From contig JAIBBN010000003.1 of NCBI GenBank assembly GCA_019694655.1, forward strand, positions 372,001 through 436,000: a stretch of DNA of 64,000 bases, written 5' to 3'. Of this stretch, positions 55,401 through 62,085 are shown one piece after another. Origin of the DNA: Leptospirales bacterium. GTDB lineage: Bacteria; Spirochaetota; Leptospiria; Leptospirales; Leptonemataceae. Under the pieces are notes generated by a model, which searched no databases, was not told the origin of the DNA, and saw only the letters and a program-made list of their open reading frames with translations. Within the stretch, counting starts at the first letter, position 1. Each line of letters begins with the position of its first letter. The position numbers and the translations under genes are program-made.

Positions 55401-55907
55401 GGCGTCTCGCCCAGTTTGGCCCGTCATGGGGTTCTTCAGTTCGACAGTAACCACGGGGACACCATTCAGAAGCAACAGGAGGTCGAGGCTGTTGCCGTGA
55501 CGCGGCGAGTACCGCACCTGTCGCAAAACGCTCAGGCGGTTCGCGGCGTAGAGGGCTTGAATGTCAGGATTGAGACCGCTGGCCGGAGCAAAGTAGGCTA
55601 CTCGGAAGAGCTTACCGAAGCATTTGAAGCCGTGACGAAGCACGGAAAGACATCCTTCATGCTCGGAGTTCAGCGCGCGGCACAAGTCGTCCAGTAGCGT
55701 GGTAGCCGCGTTGTCTTTCTGAAGATCTCGTAAGTAGGACCATTCTTTGGGTTGCGTCGCCTGAATGAAGGAAACGACTTCCTCGCGGTCCAGACAGACC
55801 TCAGGATCGAATGCCGCGCGATTGCCTGCGGTGTACCCGCCTATGGTGGTCAGGTATTCCTCGATGGCGGACTCAAAAGCCGATTCTGTGTGTTTCTGCG
55901 ACTTCAC
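52413..55907 (-). CDS. hsdR: Type I restriction endonuclease subunit HsdR with C-terminal S24 (LexA-like) peptidase domain
   Basis: An 1164-residue protein starting at GTG. Residues ~1-210 hold the PD-(D/E)xK nuclease (Asp142 ... Glu156-x-Lys158, VELKN). The motor follows: Walker A HSAGSGKS (306-313), DEAH (413-416) and later helicase motifs TATPKYKT, VAEKYQTGFDQP and SRLNRTHMGK. Beyond the normal HsdR end, residues ~1015-1150 match S24 peptidases: VPLMSLRAAAGAFG, VVGQSMEPRIPDG with Ser1062, and GGAYTVKRYESRKG with Lys1107. An Ala1026-Gly1027 pair lies 35 residues before the Ser, as at LexA, UmuD and CI cleavage sites. The enzyme would cut unmethylated DNA with HsdM and HsdS; the added domain may allow self-cleavage. 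It overlaps the 66-residue ORF upstream (TAGTG). Confidence 0.93.
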   Translation of the reverse strand: MKSQKHTESAFESAIEEYLTTIGGYTAGNRAAFDPEVCLDREEVVSFIQATQPKEWSYLRDLQKDNAATTLLDDLCRALNSEHEGCLSVLRHGFKCFGKLFRVAYFAPASGLNPDIQALYAANRLSVLRQVRYSPRHGNSLDLLLLLNGVPVVTVELKNPMTGQTGRDAVAQYTHDRDSGDLIFQFKKRSLVHFAVDTEEVYMSTKVGSGAHFLPFNRGNDGGAGNPDNAAGWKSAYLWEEVLSRDSLLEILARFIHLSVEEHRIGGRKIRRESMIFPRYHQLEVVRALVANARDTGAGTNYLIQHSAGSGKSNSIAWLAHRLATLYTSKDDKVFDSVVVVTDRVVLDQQLQNTIYQFEHRQGVVQKIDVDSAQLGDALAGGTPIIITTLQKFPFVAERAGTLPKRRYAVIIDEAHSSQGGETATELKGVLGRAALEEEVARRSREERLIEHEEEILRTIARRGRQSNISFFAFTATPKYKTLEVFGRPGADGKPAPFHLYSMRQAIEEGFILDVLRHYTTYTTYYRLVKSIEDDPSVEKRKAAQALARFMSLHPHNIAQKTEVMVEHFRQHTMHKIGGKAKAMVVTSSRLHAVRYKHSFDQYIADKSYHGIKTLVAFSGTVVDPDVPEKEYTEVGMNAGIREKELPERFSSDDYQVLLVAEKYQTGFDQPLLHTMYVDKRLGGIQAVQTLSRLNRTHMGKEDTFVLDFVNSPDEILAAFQPYYAQTLVGEQAEAKQLYELQARLSAQQVFHLQEVEEFARVFYKPNNTQSATDHARLNACIDPAVRRFRELDEDSRQKFRKDLTAFRNLYAFLSQVIPFQDTDLEKLYSYVRFLVTKLPSDRGPIYTFDDDVTLKYYRLQKISEGSIQLDPKKRSPIDGPTDVGTRSAQGEKIQLSRLIDILNERFGTEFKPGDQLFLDSVHEDAIADPVIREAALANSEENFGYVFLRALDGLFIDRMEQNEDITGRFMNDSAFRDVVGKVLLKSVYESIRTGGANGSAEPFERLDSPEAGVDSVPLMSLRAAAGAFGQSQSIEPECWVRPYTKHKLRPGMFVAQVVGQSMEPRIPDGAWCLFRSPVEGSRQGRIVLVQHRDVHDPETGGAYTVKRYESRKGLSTDEQWQHEEIRLLPENPNYEPIVITNTDGADLAVIAEFVDVLRREEAA

Positions 55908-56107
55908 TAGACTGCGCCTGTTGACACTTGGACTTCTTGCTCCCCGGATGAAATGCCAACCTCTTGACCCACAGGAGTCCAGATATTCACATCGGTTGCC
56001 TTCGTTTCAATGCTAACCACAAGCGCATAGCGAAGGCGCGCCGTCCCGTCACTCGGGGAACCAAGATCTGATCGATGTCCATTCTCGAAGAAAGCGTCCA
56101 ACATCAT
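55907..56107 (-). CDS. Small ORF (66 aa) between the ATPase gene and hsdR
   Basis: A 66-residue protein starting at an ATG doublet with AAGG upstream, five bases after the ATPase stop; its own stop overlaps the hsdR start (TAGTG). The tight placement argues that it is real. The sequence includes RLRYALVVSIETKATDVNIW, possibly a short beta-hairpin unit, and a polar tail. No family recognised; it might assist or restrain one of its neighbours. Confidence 0.55.
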   Translation of the reverse strand: MMLDAFFENGHRSDLGSPSDGTARLRYALVVSIETKATDVNIWTPVGQEVGISSGEQEVQVSTGAV

Positions 56108-56112
56108 GACCT

Positions 56113-58695
56113 TCAGTTCCTATACTTTCTAATCCGGGCGAACCAAGCTTTCACGGATTCTAACTCGCTCTCAAGGGGCGCGACGTCCGGTGCTACGTAG
56201 TTTACTTTGGCGCTCTTGTCATGCCGTTTGGCCCATTGCGAAACGCGCTTGTAACTCGCCTGAAATTCACGGTCGTCATCTTCCGTAAAGCGAGCGAGAA
56301 CCTTTACCATATTGGGACGCACTTCGAGACCACCTTCGGTTACAAGAGCGCCAGCGATCTCTTGGCTGAAGATCCTTTCCCAAGTTTCGGATAGATGACC
56401 TGCCCAGATTGCTACTTCGCTCTCGTATTCGGATTCGGTCCAAGATTCTTGTTCCCTCTTGATTCGTGCCAGCATACGACCCAACTCGTCGAACCGCTGC
56501 GGTACGTCCTTGGCTTTCCAAGGATGTTCATTTGTGCAAGATCCAGGCTTCTTCTCGCCCGCGCGACTTCTCACCACGGACCGTTCCGCGATTGAAATAC
56601 CGCGGCCGCCGGCCTCCCGTTTGAGGTCCGCGACGAAGGAAACGTCGTGAGTAAAAATGATCACCTGGCGGTTCTCCGCCAGGTCTGCTATACGTGCAGC
56701 TACTAATTCACGGCGTATGTGGTCGAGCGAGCTCACAGGATCATCAATGATGAGTGCAGATTGCGACCCGTCCAATTGCACTTCAGTGAAGAAGGCCGCC
56801 AATCCCAGAGCGGTCTTCTCTCCTTCGCTCAAGATCTTGGGCACCGTGACGTCCTGACGAGTCCCAACGAGCTTCGGTTGATGAAGCAGGCGGGCGTGTT
56901 CAGCGCGCGTTTTGCTGATTGTCACCCTCTCCAAACGGAGCCGTTCAGTTTCCCGAGTGAAGGAATCCCGAACCACTTCAGTAATGCTGTTCTCGGACCA
57001 TTCCGCTATCTTGCGTGTAATCGGGCCAGTCGCGGCAGAGGTCTTCACTTCTTCGAGCGACCTCTTTTCTTTGAGTCTGGCGATCTCTCTCGTAATCGTG
57101 TCTCGGGAATCCTTGATCGATTGAATGAGTTCCAACTCTGCGCGCAACCGAGCCTTCTTTGCGATCTCCTCCTTCAACAGTGCAGGATCGGCCAGACGCT
57201 CGGCAGACTCTCGTGCCGCAGAAGCTGCTTCCGTGATTCGAGAAGTGATAGCAGCAACGTCCGGTTGCTTGCGGCCTTGTTCGCCCTCAAGGGATCCTTG
57301 GACTTCCTTTTGGACGCTTTGATATTGCTCAAGCACGTCCTTGGCATCCGAAGCGATCCTCGGATAGATTGTCGCGAGATCCCGGAGAATCTCTATAATG
57401 TTTTCCGGAAGCACGACCAACCGGGCTATTGTGGACTCTTTCTCCCCCAGAGAGCGCCTGCGTTCGTCCAATCGGACCTGCACATCTGCTTGCACGAAGG
57501 ATTCGAAACGGGCCAAACGGTCTCTTGCATCCTCGTGCAGATTCTGCTGACAGAACACACAACGGGCACCGGAATCGATGTGCGGAAACGCCAATTCGCG
57601 ATACGCGGTACTTTCTGAGAATCTGCGCGCAGAGTCCCAGAGTTCTCTCCATGCTGAGTTACCCACACCCTGAATCGGTTCATTCGCAAAGGACTGGGCG
57701 GCCAAGCGTGATGACTCCTCCAGAGATTCGACTTCCCGGCGCTCCGTAGCCAAGGCTGCCATCTGTTCCGTACCCAGAGCGGCAGAGATTCGCGCCAAGT
57801 GCTCCCCCAACTTGGAAAGCTTATCAGCATGGCGCATTGTCTGCCGCTGGGACGTTGTGTCGCCCGCGCGCAAACGATTCTCTTCTGCAAGAAGCGATTC
57901 GGGTGTTGCCTCGGCATGGTCCAAGCGCTGGATAATGGAATCAAGGTCCGCTATAGGTGTATCTGCGCTAACTCCGCGGAGGAAGGTGTCCGGGGGGCTC
58001 CCTGCTGCTTCGTCAGAGGGGGCAGGCAGGGTCTCGCGAGCCACGCTGTTCTGCTGTAAGCGGGCATCGATTCGTTCCCGGACGGCCACGCACGCTTCAA
58101 TTAGCCCATCCACAACAAAGAGTTCGGACGGGCGGTACGGGAAATCCGATTCTGAGGATATGTACGCTACCCCACAGTGCGCGTCAAAGAAGCGCATTCT
58201 CTGCACTTCGGACGAATGGTGCTCCGGCCATTCCAGCTCCAACTCCTGGTCAGAGATCAAGACCTTTACGAACGCCTTGGGCTTTGCGGCGGTCGTATCG
58301 CGAAAGACATCGGAAAGGATTTCCTCCTGATGGCGTGCTCGTGCAATTCGTTTGAGTATTCGGGCATAGCCGGATTTTCCACAGCCGTTATCACCGTAGA
58401 CTATGGTTATCCCTTCTGGTGCGCAGGTCAGAGGCTCTGCCGATGCAAGAGCATTAACATGCTCCGGATTTGTGACCGATAGGAGCCGCACAGATTCGGT
58501 CTTCGTATCTGACCAGGAAAGATCGTCCACGCTGAGTGTGTCATGTTTTGAGGACGATCCCGATAGTATTTCCTCCAGCAGGTGGTCATATTCATCCGCC
58601 GTCAGGATTTCTCCAGCCGCACTGCGAGTCATCACTTGCTGCTGCCACCACGGGCGGCTGAGACTCCATTCGACAATGTCCGCGGCAAGAGACAC
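56113..58695 (-). CDS. RloC/PrrC-like ABC-type ATPase with CxxC zinc hook
   Basis: An 860-residue AAA_13-type ATPase starting at GTG that overlaps the hsdS stop. Walker A GDNGCGKS (101-108), long coiled coils on both sides of a CVFC hook (Cys379, Cys382), ABC signature LSEGEKTAL (622-630), Walker B ALIIDDPVSSLD (647-658) and the His of FTHD (683). This layout recalls RloC, a Rad50-like anticodon nuclease, and PrrC, both linked to type I R-M loci, where they act as a back-up when restriction is blocked. I could not identify the Arg-Glu-His nuclease triad in the last ~170 residues, so tRNA cleavage is unproven here. Confidence 0.82.
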   Translation of the reverse strand: MSLAADIVEWSLSRPWWQQQVMTRSAAGEILTADEYDHLLEEILSGSSSKHDTLSVDDLSWSDTKTESVRLLSVTNPEHVNALASAEPLTCAPEGITIVYGDNGCGKSGYARILKRIARARHQEEILSDVFRDTTAAKPKAFVKVLISDQELELEWPEHHSSEVQRMRFFDAHCGVAYISSESDFPYRPSELFVVDGLIEACVAVRERIDARLQQNSVARETLPAPSDEAAGSPPDTFLRGVSADTPIADLDSIIQRLDHAEATPESLLAEENRLRAGDTTSQRQTMRHADKLSKLGEHLARISAALGTEQMAALATERREVESLEESSRLAAQSFANEPIQGVGNSAWRELWDSARRFSESTAYRELAFPHIDSGARCVFCQQNLHEDARDRLARFESFVQADVQVRLDERRRSLGEKESTIARLVVLPENIIEILRDLATIYPRIASDAKDVLEQYQSVQKEVQGSLEGEQGRKQPDVAAITSRITEAASAARESAERLADPALLKEEIAKKARLRAELELIQSIKDSRDTITREIARLKEKRSLEEVKTSAATGPITRKIAEWSENSITEVVRDSFTRETERLRLERVTISKTRAEHARLLHQPKLVGTRQDVTVPKILSEGEKTALGLAAFFTEVQLDGSQSALIIDDPVSSLDHIRRELVAARIADLAENRQVIIFTHDVSFVADLKREAGGRGISIAERSVVRSRAGEKKPGSCTNEHPWKAKDVPQRFDELGRMLARIKREQESWTESEYESEVAIWAGHLSETWERIFSQEIAGALVTEGGLEVRPNMVKVLARFTEDDDREFQASYKRVSQWAKRHDKSAKVNYVAPDVAPLESELESVKAWFARIRKYRN

Positions 58696-60017
58696 TACGC
58701 TACCTCCTCCCGGACATCAATCTTCCCCGTCACCGCCGCCGAAATGACGGCGGTCCGGTATTCGCGCAGCAGATCGATGGACTGGCGGACCTTGCTCCCC
58801 AAGGCGTGAACACGGCTTGCGCCGGTTTTCACGTGAGCGACGATCTTCATTTGCTCAACGAGCGGCGGAAGGGGTACCCAAGTTGCCTTCACGATTTCAG
58901 TATTCAGGTTCGGTTGTCCAGACCCCTGCCTGATCATCTCCCGGAACGTCCTCGTAAGGGACGCGAGGTAGTAGAAAAGAAACTCTATGGACGCGCCCCG
59001 GTCAATGTTCAGGAAAGCAACGACGCCGTCATTTGCGCAGCCGCCAAGCCCGAGAATTTTGGGAACGCCAAGGGTGGCGCCACTGTTGGTCAGCACCAAG
59101 GTCCCGGCTGGCATGAATCTGCTGTACTCCATCCCTTCTGCGGTAAGCATTGATTCCGTATCAGTTAGCAGTGTACTCTCGTCCTTGGTTATGTCCGCAA
59201 CAGTAATCCAAGGCACATGATCACCAAAGAAAAAACGGGAGTCACCAGCGGGCCGTGGTGATGCACCGCGGACAACCCGCGCAAGATGGGAAAACCGTTT
59301 CACCTCCCACCCCTCCGGCATCTCCCCCAACCACTCAATTCCCGAGTCCTTCATCTTCGCGTTCGGATCGAGCCCCTTCGTCACGGCATGGCTGATGAGC
59401 ACCGTCCGTTTCTCTTGCAGAAGCTCGATCTGCCGCTCCTTTTTCCCTATCAGAGCGTCGATGCGGGCCGTTTCGCGGTCGAGAAAGGAGGCGATGGCGC
59501 GTTGTTGAGGGAGTGGGGGGAGAGGGATGGGGATCGAAGCTACGTCGCTGGCGTTGACAGCCGGGTAGCTGACCCCGACAGAGCGGGCGACTACTGTTTC
59601 TACAAAGCCGGATTCACGCAACGCGTACCCGAGATAACCTGGGTCAACATGTTTCGGACGTACGACGGCAAAACCAGTCGAAACGATCAGGTTTTCGGAC
59701 GCTCCTCGAATGTCGGCAATTGCACGCAGATACGTGCGCACGGTTGAAACGATTGTATCACCATTACGAGCAATCCGGCGGGCCCGCGACGGAGCGTTTT
59801 CGAAAGTCAAGGTTTCTGTCTTTCTGATTCCTGCCACGTAGTCGACGCTCCCAATATCGACGTAGACCATTTCAAAGTCGGGGTCCGTCGTCTCCGGGAG
59901 GGCCTCATCATTGATGGAAGCGGCGTATTTTAACCTCTTTACCTCCCAGCCCTTCGGTAGCTCCCCCAGCCACTCGATCCCCGATTCCTTCCGTGGCGCT
60001 GTTACCAAGGCTGTCAT
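58695..60017 (-). CDS. hsdS: Type I restriction specificity subunit HsdS
   Basis: A 440-residue subunit with two target-recognition domains. Each opens with the same unit, SGIEWLGE(L/M)P(K/E)GWEVKR, at residues 12-28 and 224-240; the DNA copies lie at 59934-59987 and 59298-59351. The central conserved helix (PLPPLPQQRAIASFLDRETARIDALI, in pieces, ~165-190) and a C-terminal counterpart (LPPLVEQMKIVAHV) position HsdM subunits. The two domains differ, so an asymmetric bipartite target is expected. The ATG overlaps the stop of the TIGR02391 gene (ATGA). The internal repeats could allow domain exchange by recombination. Confidence 0.93.
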   Translation of the reverse strand: MTALVTAPRKESGIEWLGELPKGWEVKRLKYAASINDEALPETTDPDFEMVYVDIGSVDYVAGIRKTETLTFENAPSRARRIARNGDTIVSTVRTYLRAIADIRGASENLIVSTGFAVVRPKHVDPGYLGYALRESGFVETVVARSVGVSYPAVNASDVASIPIPLPPLPQQRAIASFLDRETARIDALIGKKERQIELLQEKRTVLISHAVTKGLDPNAKMKDSGIEWLGEMPEGWEVKRFSHLARVVRGASPRPAGDSRFFFGDHVPWITVADITKDESTLLTDTESMLTAEGMEYSRFMPAGTLVLTNSGATLGVPKILGLGGCANDGVVAFLNIDRGASIEFLFYYLASLTRTFREMIRQGSGQPNLNTEIVKATWVPLPPLVEQMKIVAHVKTGASRVHALGSKVRQSIDLLREYRTAVISAAVTGKIDVREEVA

Positions 60018-60835
60018 TTGGAAGGCCCTCTCGGCTGCGGGACTCTTGCACAACTATCCAACCGGCGATGAAGCAGAGAAATCAGAGCCAGGCAATCTAC
60101 TGCATCGTCCTCTCCTTCCCAAAGAATCTTGGGTTCGTGAGCACGGGGATTGCGGATCGCGGCAAAGCAACCCTTCAGGAGGAGGGCAAAACCCTTGTGT
60201 TCCGACCGCTCCGTTTCCGTGCGGAGGGTGTTGAGAGCCAGTTTGGGTCGCTCGATGGAAAAAACACGATCCACCAGCGCCGCCCCGTCTCCTTGTTCAC
60301 CAGAAAGATCGCGAATGCGTTGCGCCAGGCCTTTCGTTGCCTCAAAGACAGCATGAAAGTAGTTGTCGGCGAGCAGTTCGCGCCTACAGTATTTCAAAAC
60401 CTCCGCATGGATCCGCCGGCCACGGAACTTTGCCTGAATCGTTTTGGCCCGGCGCTCGGCCTCATCGAGAGTGCTGGCTGGCTGACACTCCCTGAATTTT
60501 CCGTCCCGCCCGTACTCCAACCCAGAGAAGGCGAGAATTGCGTTGAGTTCTTGGCGCTGGCGCTCGAAATCCTCACTCCGACCAACGAAGCGCGATGGGG
60601 CCACAAAGGCTTGAATGAAGTCCACTATGCCGTTGCCGCTCTTGTGAACCTCCTGGTATTCAGTGAAGACCCAGTGAAGGCGCCGCCATTTGGTCGATTG
60701 GCCCGATCGGTCTTCCAAGCGCCGATCGCGCAAGAACCGATCGATGTCGGTCCCGGTACCACACTCGCCGAGAAGCTTCGCCAGTGCCTCAACGGATCCT
60801 GCGGGAAAGGGCGGCACGGCGGTCATTGCTCCCAT
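60014..60835 (-). CDS. TIGR02391 (Ymh/HEPN) family protein
   Basis: A 273-residue protein. The C-terminal half fits TIGR02391: DNYFHAVFEATKGLAQRIRDLSG, VFSIERPKLALN, GFALLLKGCFAAIRNPRAHE and LISLLHRRLD. It contains the HEPN RNase-type motif R-x4-H (Arg228, His233 in RNPRAH). HEPN proteins are often RNases in abortive infection and toxin systems. The first ~130 residues are not recognised. ATG 60835 has GGGGGA five bases upstream. It lies in the R-M operon directly before hsdS, so a defence role is likely but untested. Confidence 0.83.
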   Translation of the reverse strand: MGAMTAVPPFPAGSVEALAKLLGECGTGTDIDRFLRDRRLEDRSGQSTKWRRLHWVFTEYQEVHKSGNGIVDFIQAFVAPSRFVGRSEDFERQRQELNAILAFSGLEYGRDGKFRECQPASTLDEAERRAKTIQAKFRGRRIHAEVLKYCRRELLADNYFHAVFEATKGLAQRIRDLSGEQGDGAALVDRVFSIERPKLALNTLRTETERSEHKGFALLLKGCFAAIRNPRAHEPKILWEGEDDAVDCLALISLLHRRLDSCARVPQPRGPSK

Positions 60836-60917
60836 AAGTTCCCCCGCTGGGCGATGCCCGGAAAAATGTGCCGCAGAAGCACCGGTGCTCCCATGCACGC
60901 ATCTAAGTCCCTCGCTC

Positions 60918-61646
60918 TCATTTGCTCCCTTTTGTCCTTGCTTTCCGACCTACGCTGCCCACCTTTTTGCCATGGGGGAGGATGGATGCTTCTTTCGGCA
61001 GGACATAGACCCCCAATAGCAAATGATCAATCACCTTCAAAGCCGCTCCAATCTGTGCCTGCGTGGGTGGTTTCATGTCGTGTGCCGCCTCATTGCCCAG
61101 ATGACGCAAACGATGCAAGATGTTGGCGCCATCTGGGGTTAGCATAGCCTTCTTAACCAGTTCATCGATTCGCTGCTCAAGATTCCGCTTCTTCACCTTG
61201 AGATCCTTGCATACGGCCTCGACCACCGCTCGAATTCCTATCCCAACGAGAGTGGGAAAATTGCCTTGAGCTGCGGCCAGTGTTTCGCGGTAGACAGCCT
61301 GAATTATCTCTGGCACATTGTAGACGTCTTCCCGCAGGTATAGCTCGTCTGCGATCGAGCGCTGCGGACGCTCCGGATACAGGGCTGCTCTTTCCCGCAA
61401 GACCATCCTACCGTCCACGTCGTCGCCAATATCCTCTGAGTTCGATTCAATGGACCGAAATGAAAATGTGTCGCATCCGTTGCAACGCAGGATCTGGAGC
61501 GTGGCATAGGCATGGATACCCGGCTCCTCGTAGTACTCGCTCCAGTCGACAGCCCTCTCGACCGAATGACGCGTGGAACTGTGGCACGTTGGGCATTCAA
61601 CGAATGCTTCGGTTCCGGTGGTTTTGCTTTCCTTGATGGTGCTCAT
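60918..61646 (-). CDS. DUF4145 domain protein with zinc-ribbon-like N-terminus
   Basis: A 242-residue protein. Two Cys pairs, CPTC (18-21) and CNGC (55-58), suggest a zinc ribbon. The C-terminal part (~120-215) matches DUF4145: GIGIRAVVEAVCKDL, followed by NLEQRIDELVKKAMLT and RHLGNEAAHD. DUF4145 belongs to the HEPN clan and is common in restriction-modification loci, as a separate gene or fused to HsdR. Its exact role is unknown. Confidence 0.82.
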   Translation of the reverse strand: MSTIKESKTTGTEAFVECPTCHSSTRHSVERAVDWSEYYEEPGIHAYATLQILRCNGCDTFSFRSIESNSEDIGDDVDGRMVLRERAALYPERPQRSIADELYLREDVYNVPEIIQAVYRETLAAAQGNFPTLVGIGIRAVVEAVCKDLKVKKRNLEQRIDELVKKAMLTPDGANILHRLRHLGNEAAHDMKPPTQAQIGAALKVIDHLLLGVYVLPKEASILPHGKKVGSVGRKARTKGSK

Positions 61647-61704
61647 AAGTTAGCGCGCTTCTATCGGGGGAGTAGGCGTCCCAGCGTGGCCAGGAACGTA
61701 TCGC

Positions 61705-62085
61705 CTATGGGGCGAAATCCGCTTCATGTAGCCATCCGCGGCGTAACGCCGCCTGCTTCAGGTACTTCGCTTTCTTTTCGATTTGGGCATTGGAGAAATC
61801 ACCGAAGTTTATAGTCACATGTTCTGGAAATGCTTCTGGATCAGCCTCTGCAGGCAACTCCTGGCGCCCACATTCCCCAACACTAACAGCGACGACACCG
61901 ACCGCGCTGTACCCCACCGACTGCGTGTAGTGCTTCCATGAATCCTCTGCGGAAATACGATCGCCGTCGTAAACTGACAGCCGTTTCTGGTCCTTCGGAG
62001 TGGGCTTGAATACCTGCGACGTAATTCGGCCCCCTTGGATCCAGGCCGGGTTTACCTGACGCAGAAGCAACGTTGCTTCCGTCAT
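61705..62085 (-). CDS. Conserved small protein of unknown function (126 aa), coupled to upstream ORF
   Basis: A 126-residue protein beginning MTEATLLLRQVNPAWIQ, with RITSQVFKPTPKDQKRLSVYDGD, VGVVAVSVGECGRQELPAEADP and FPEHVTINFGDFS blocks. It has the look of a conserved family, but I can name no domain or function. Its ATG overlaps the stop of the 375-residue gene (ATGA), so the two are very probably a functional pair. Confidence 0.7.
   Translation of the reverse strand: MTEATLLLRQVNPAWIQGGRITSQVFKPTPKDQKRLSVYDGDRISAEDSWKHYTQSVGYSAVGVVAVSVGECGRQELPAEADPEAFPEHVTINFGDFSNAQIEKKAKYLKQAALRRGWLHEADFAP

Noticed and set aside
59298..59987. Repeat pair considered as a CRISPR or insertion footprint
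   Set aside because: Only two copies, in frame inside hsdS, explained by its two-domain architecture.
59993..61147. 384-codon plus-strand frame opposite the TIGR02391 and DUF4145 genes
   Set aside because: No family pattern; the minus-strand genes match known families and fit the operon.
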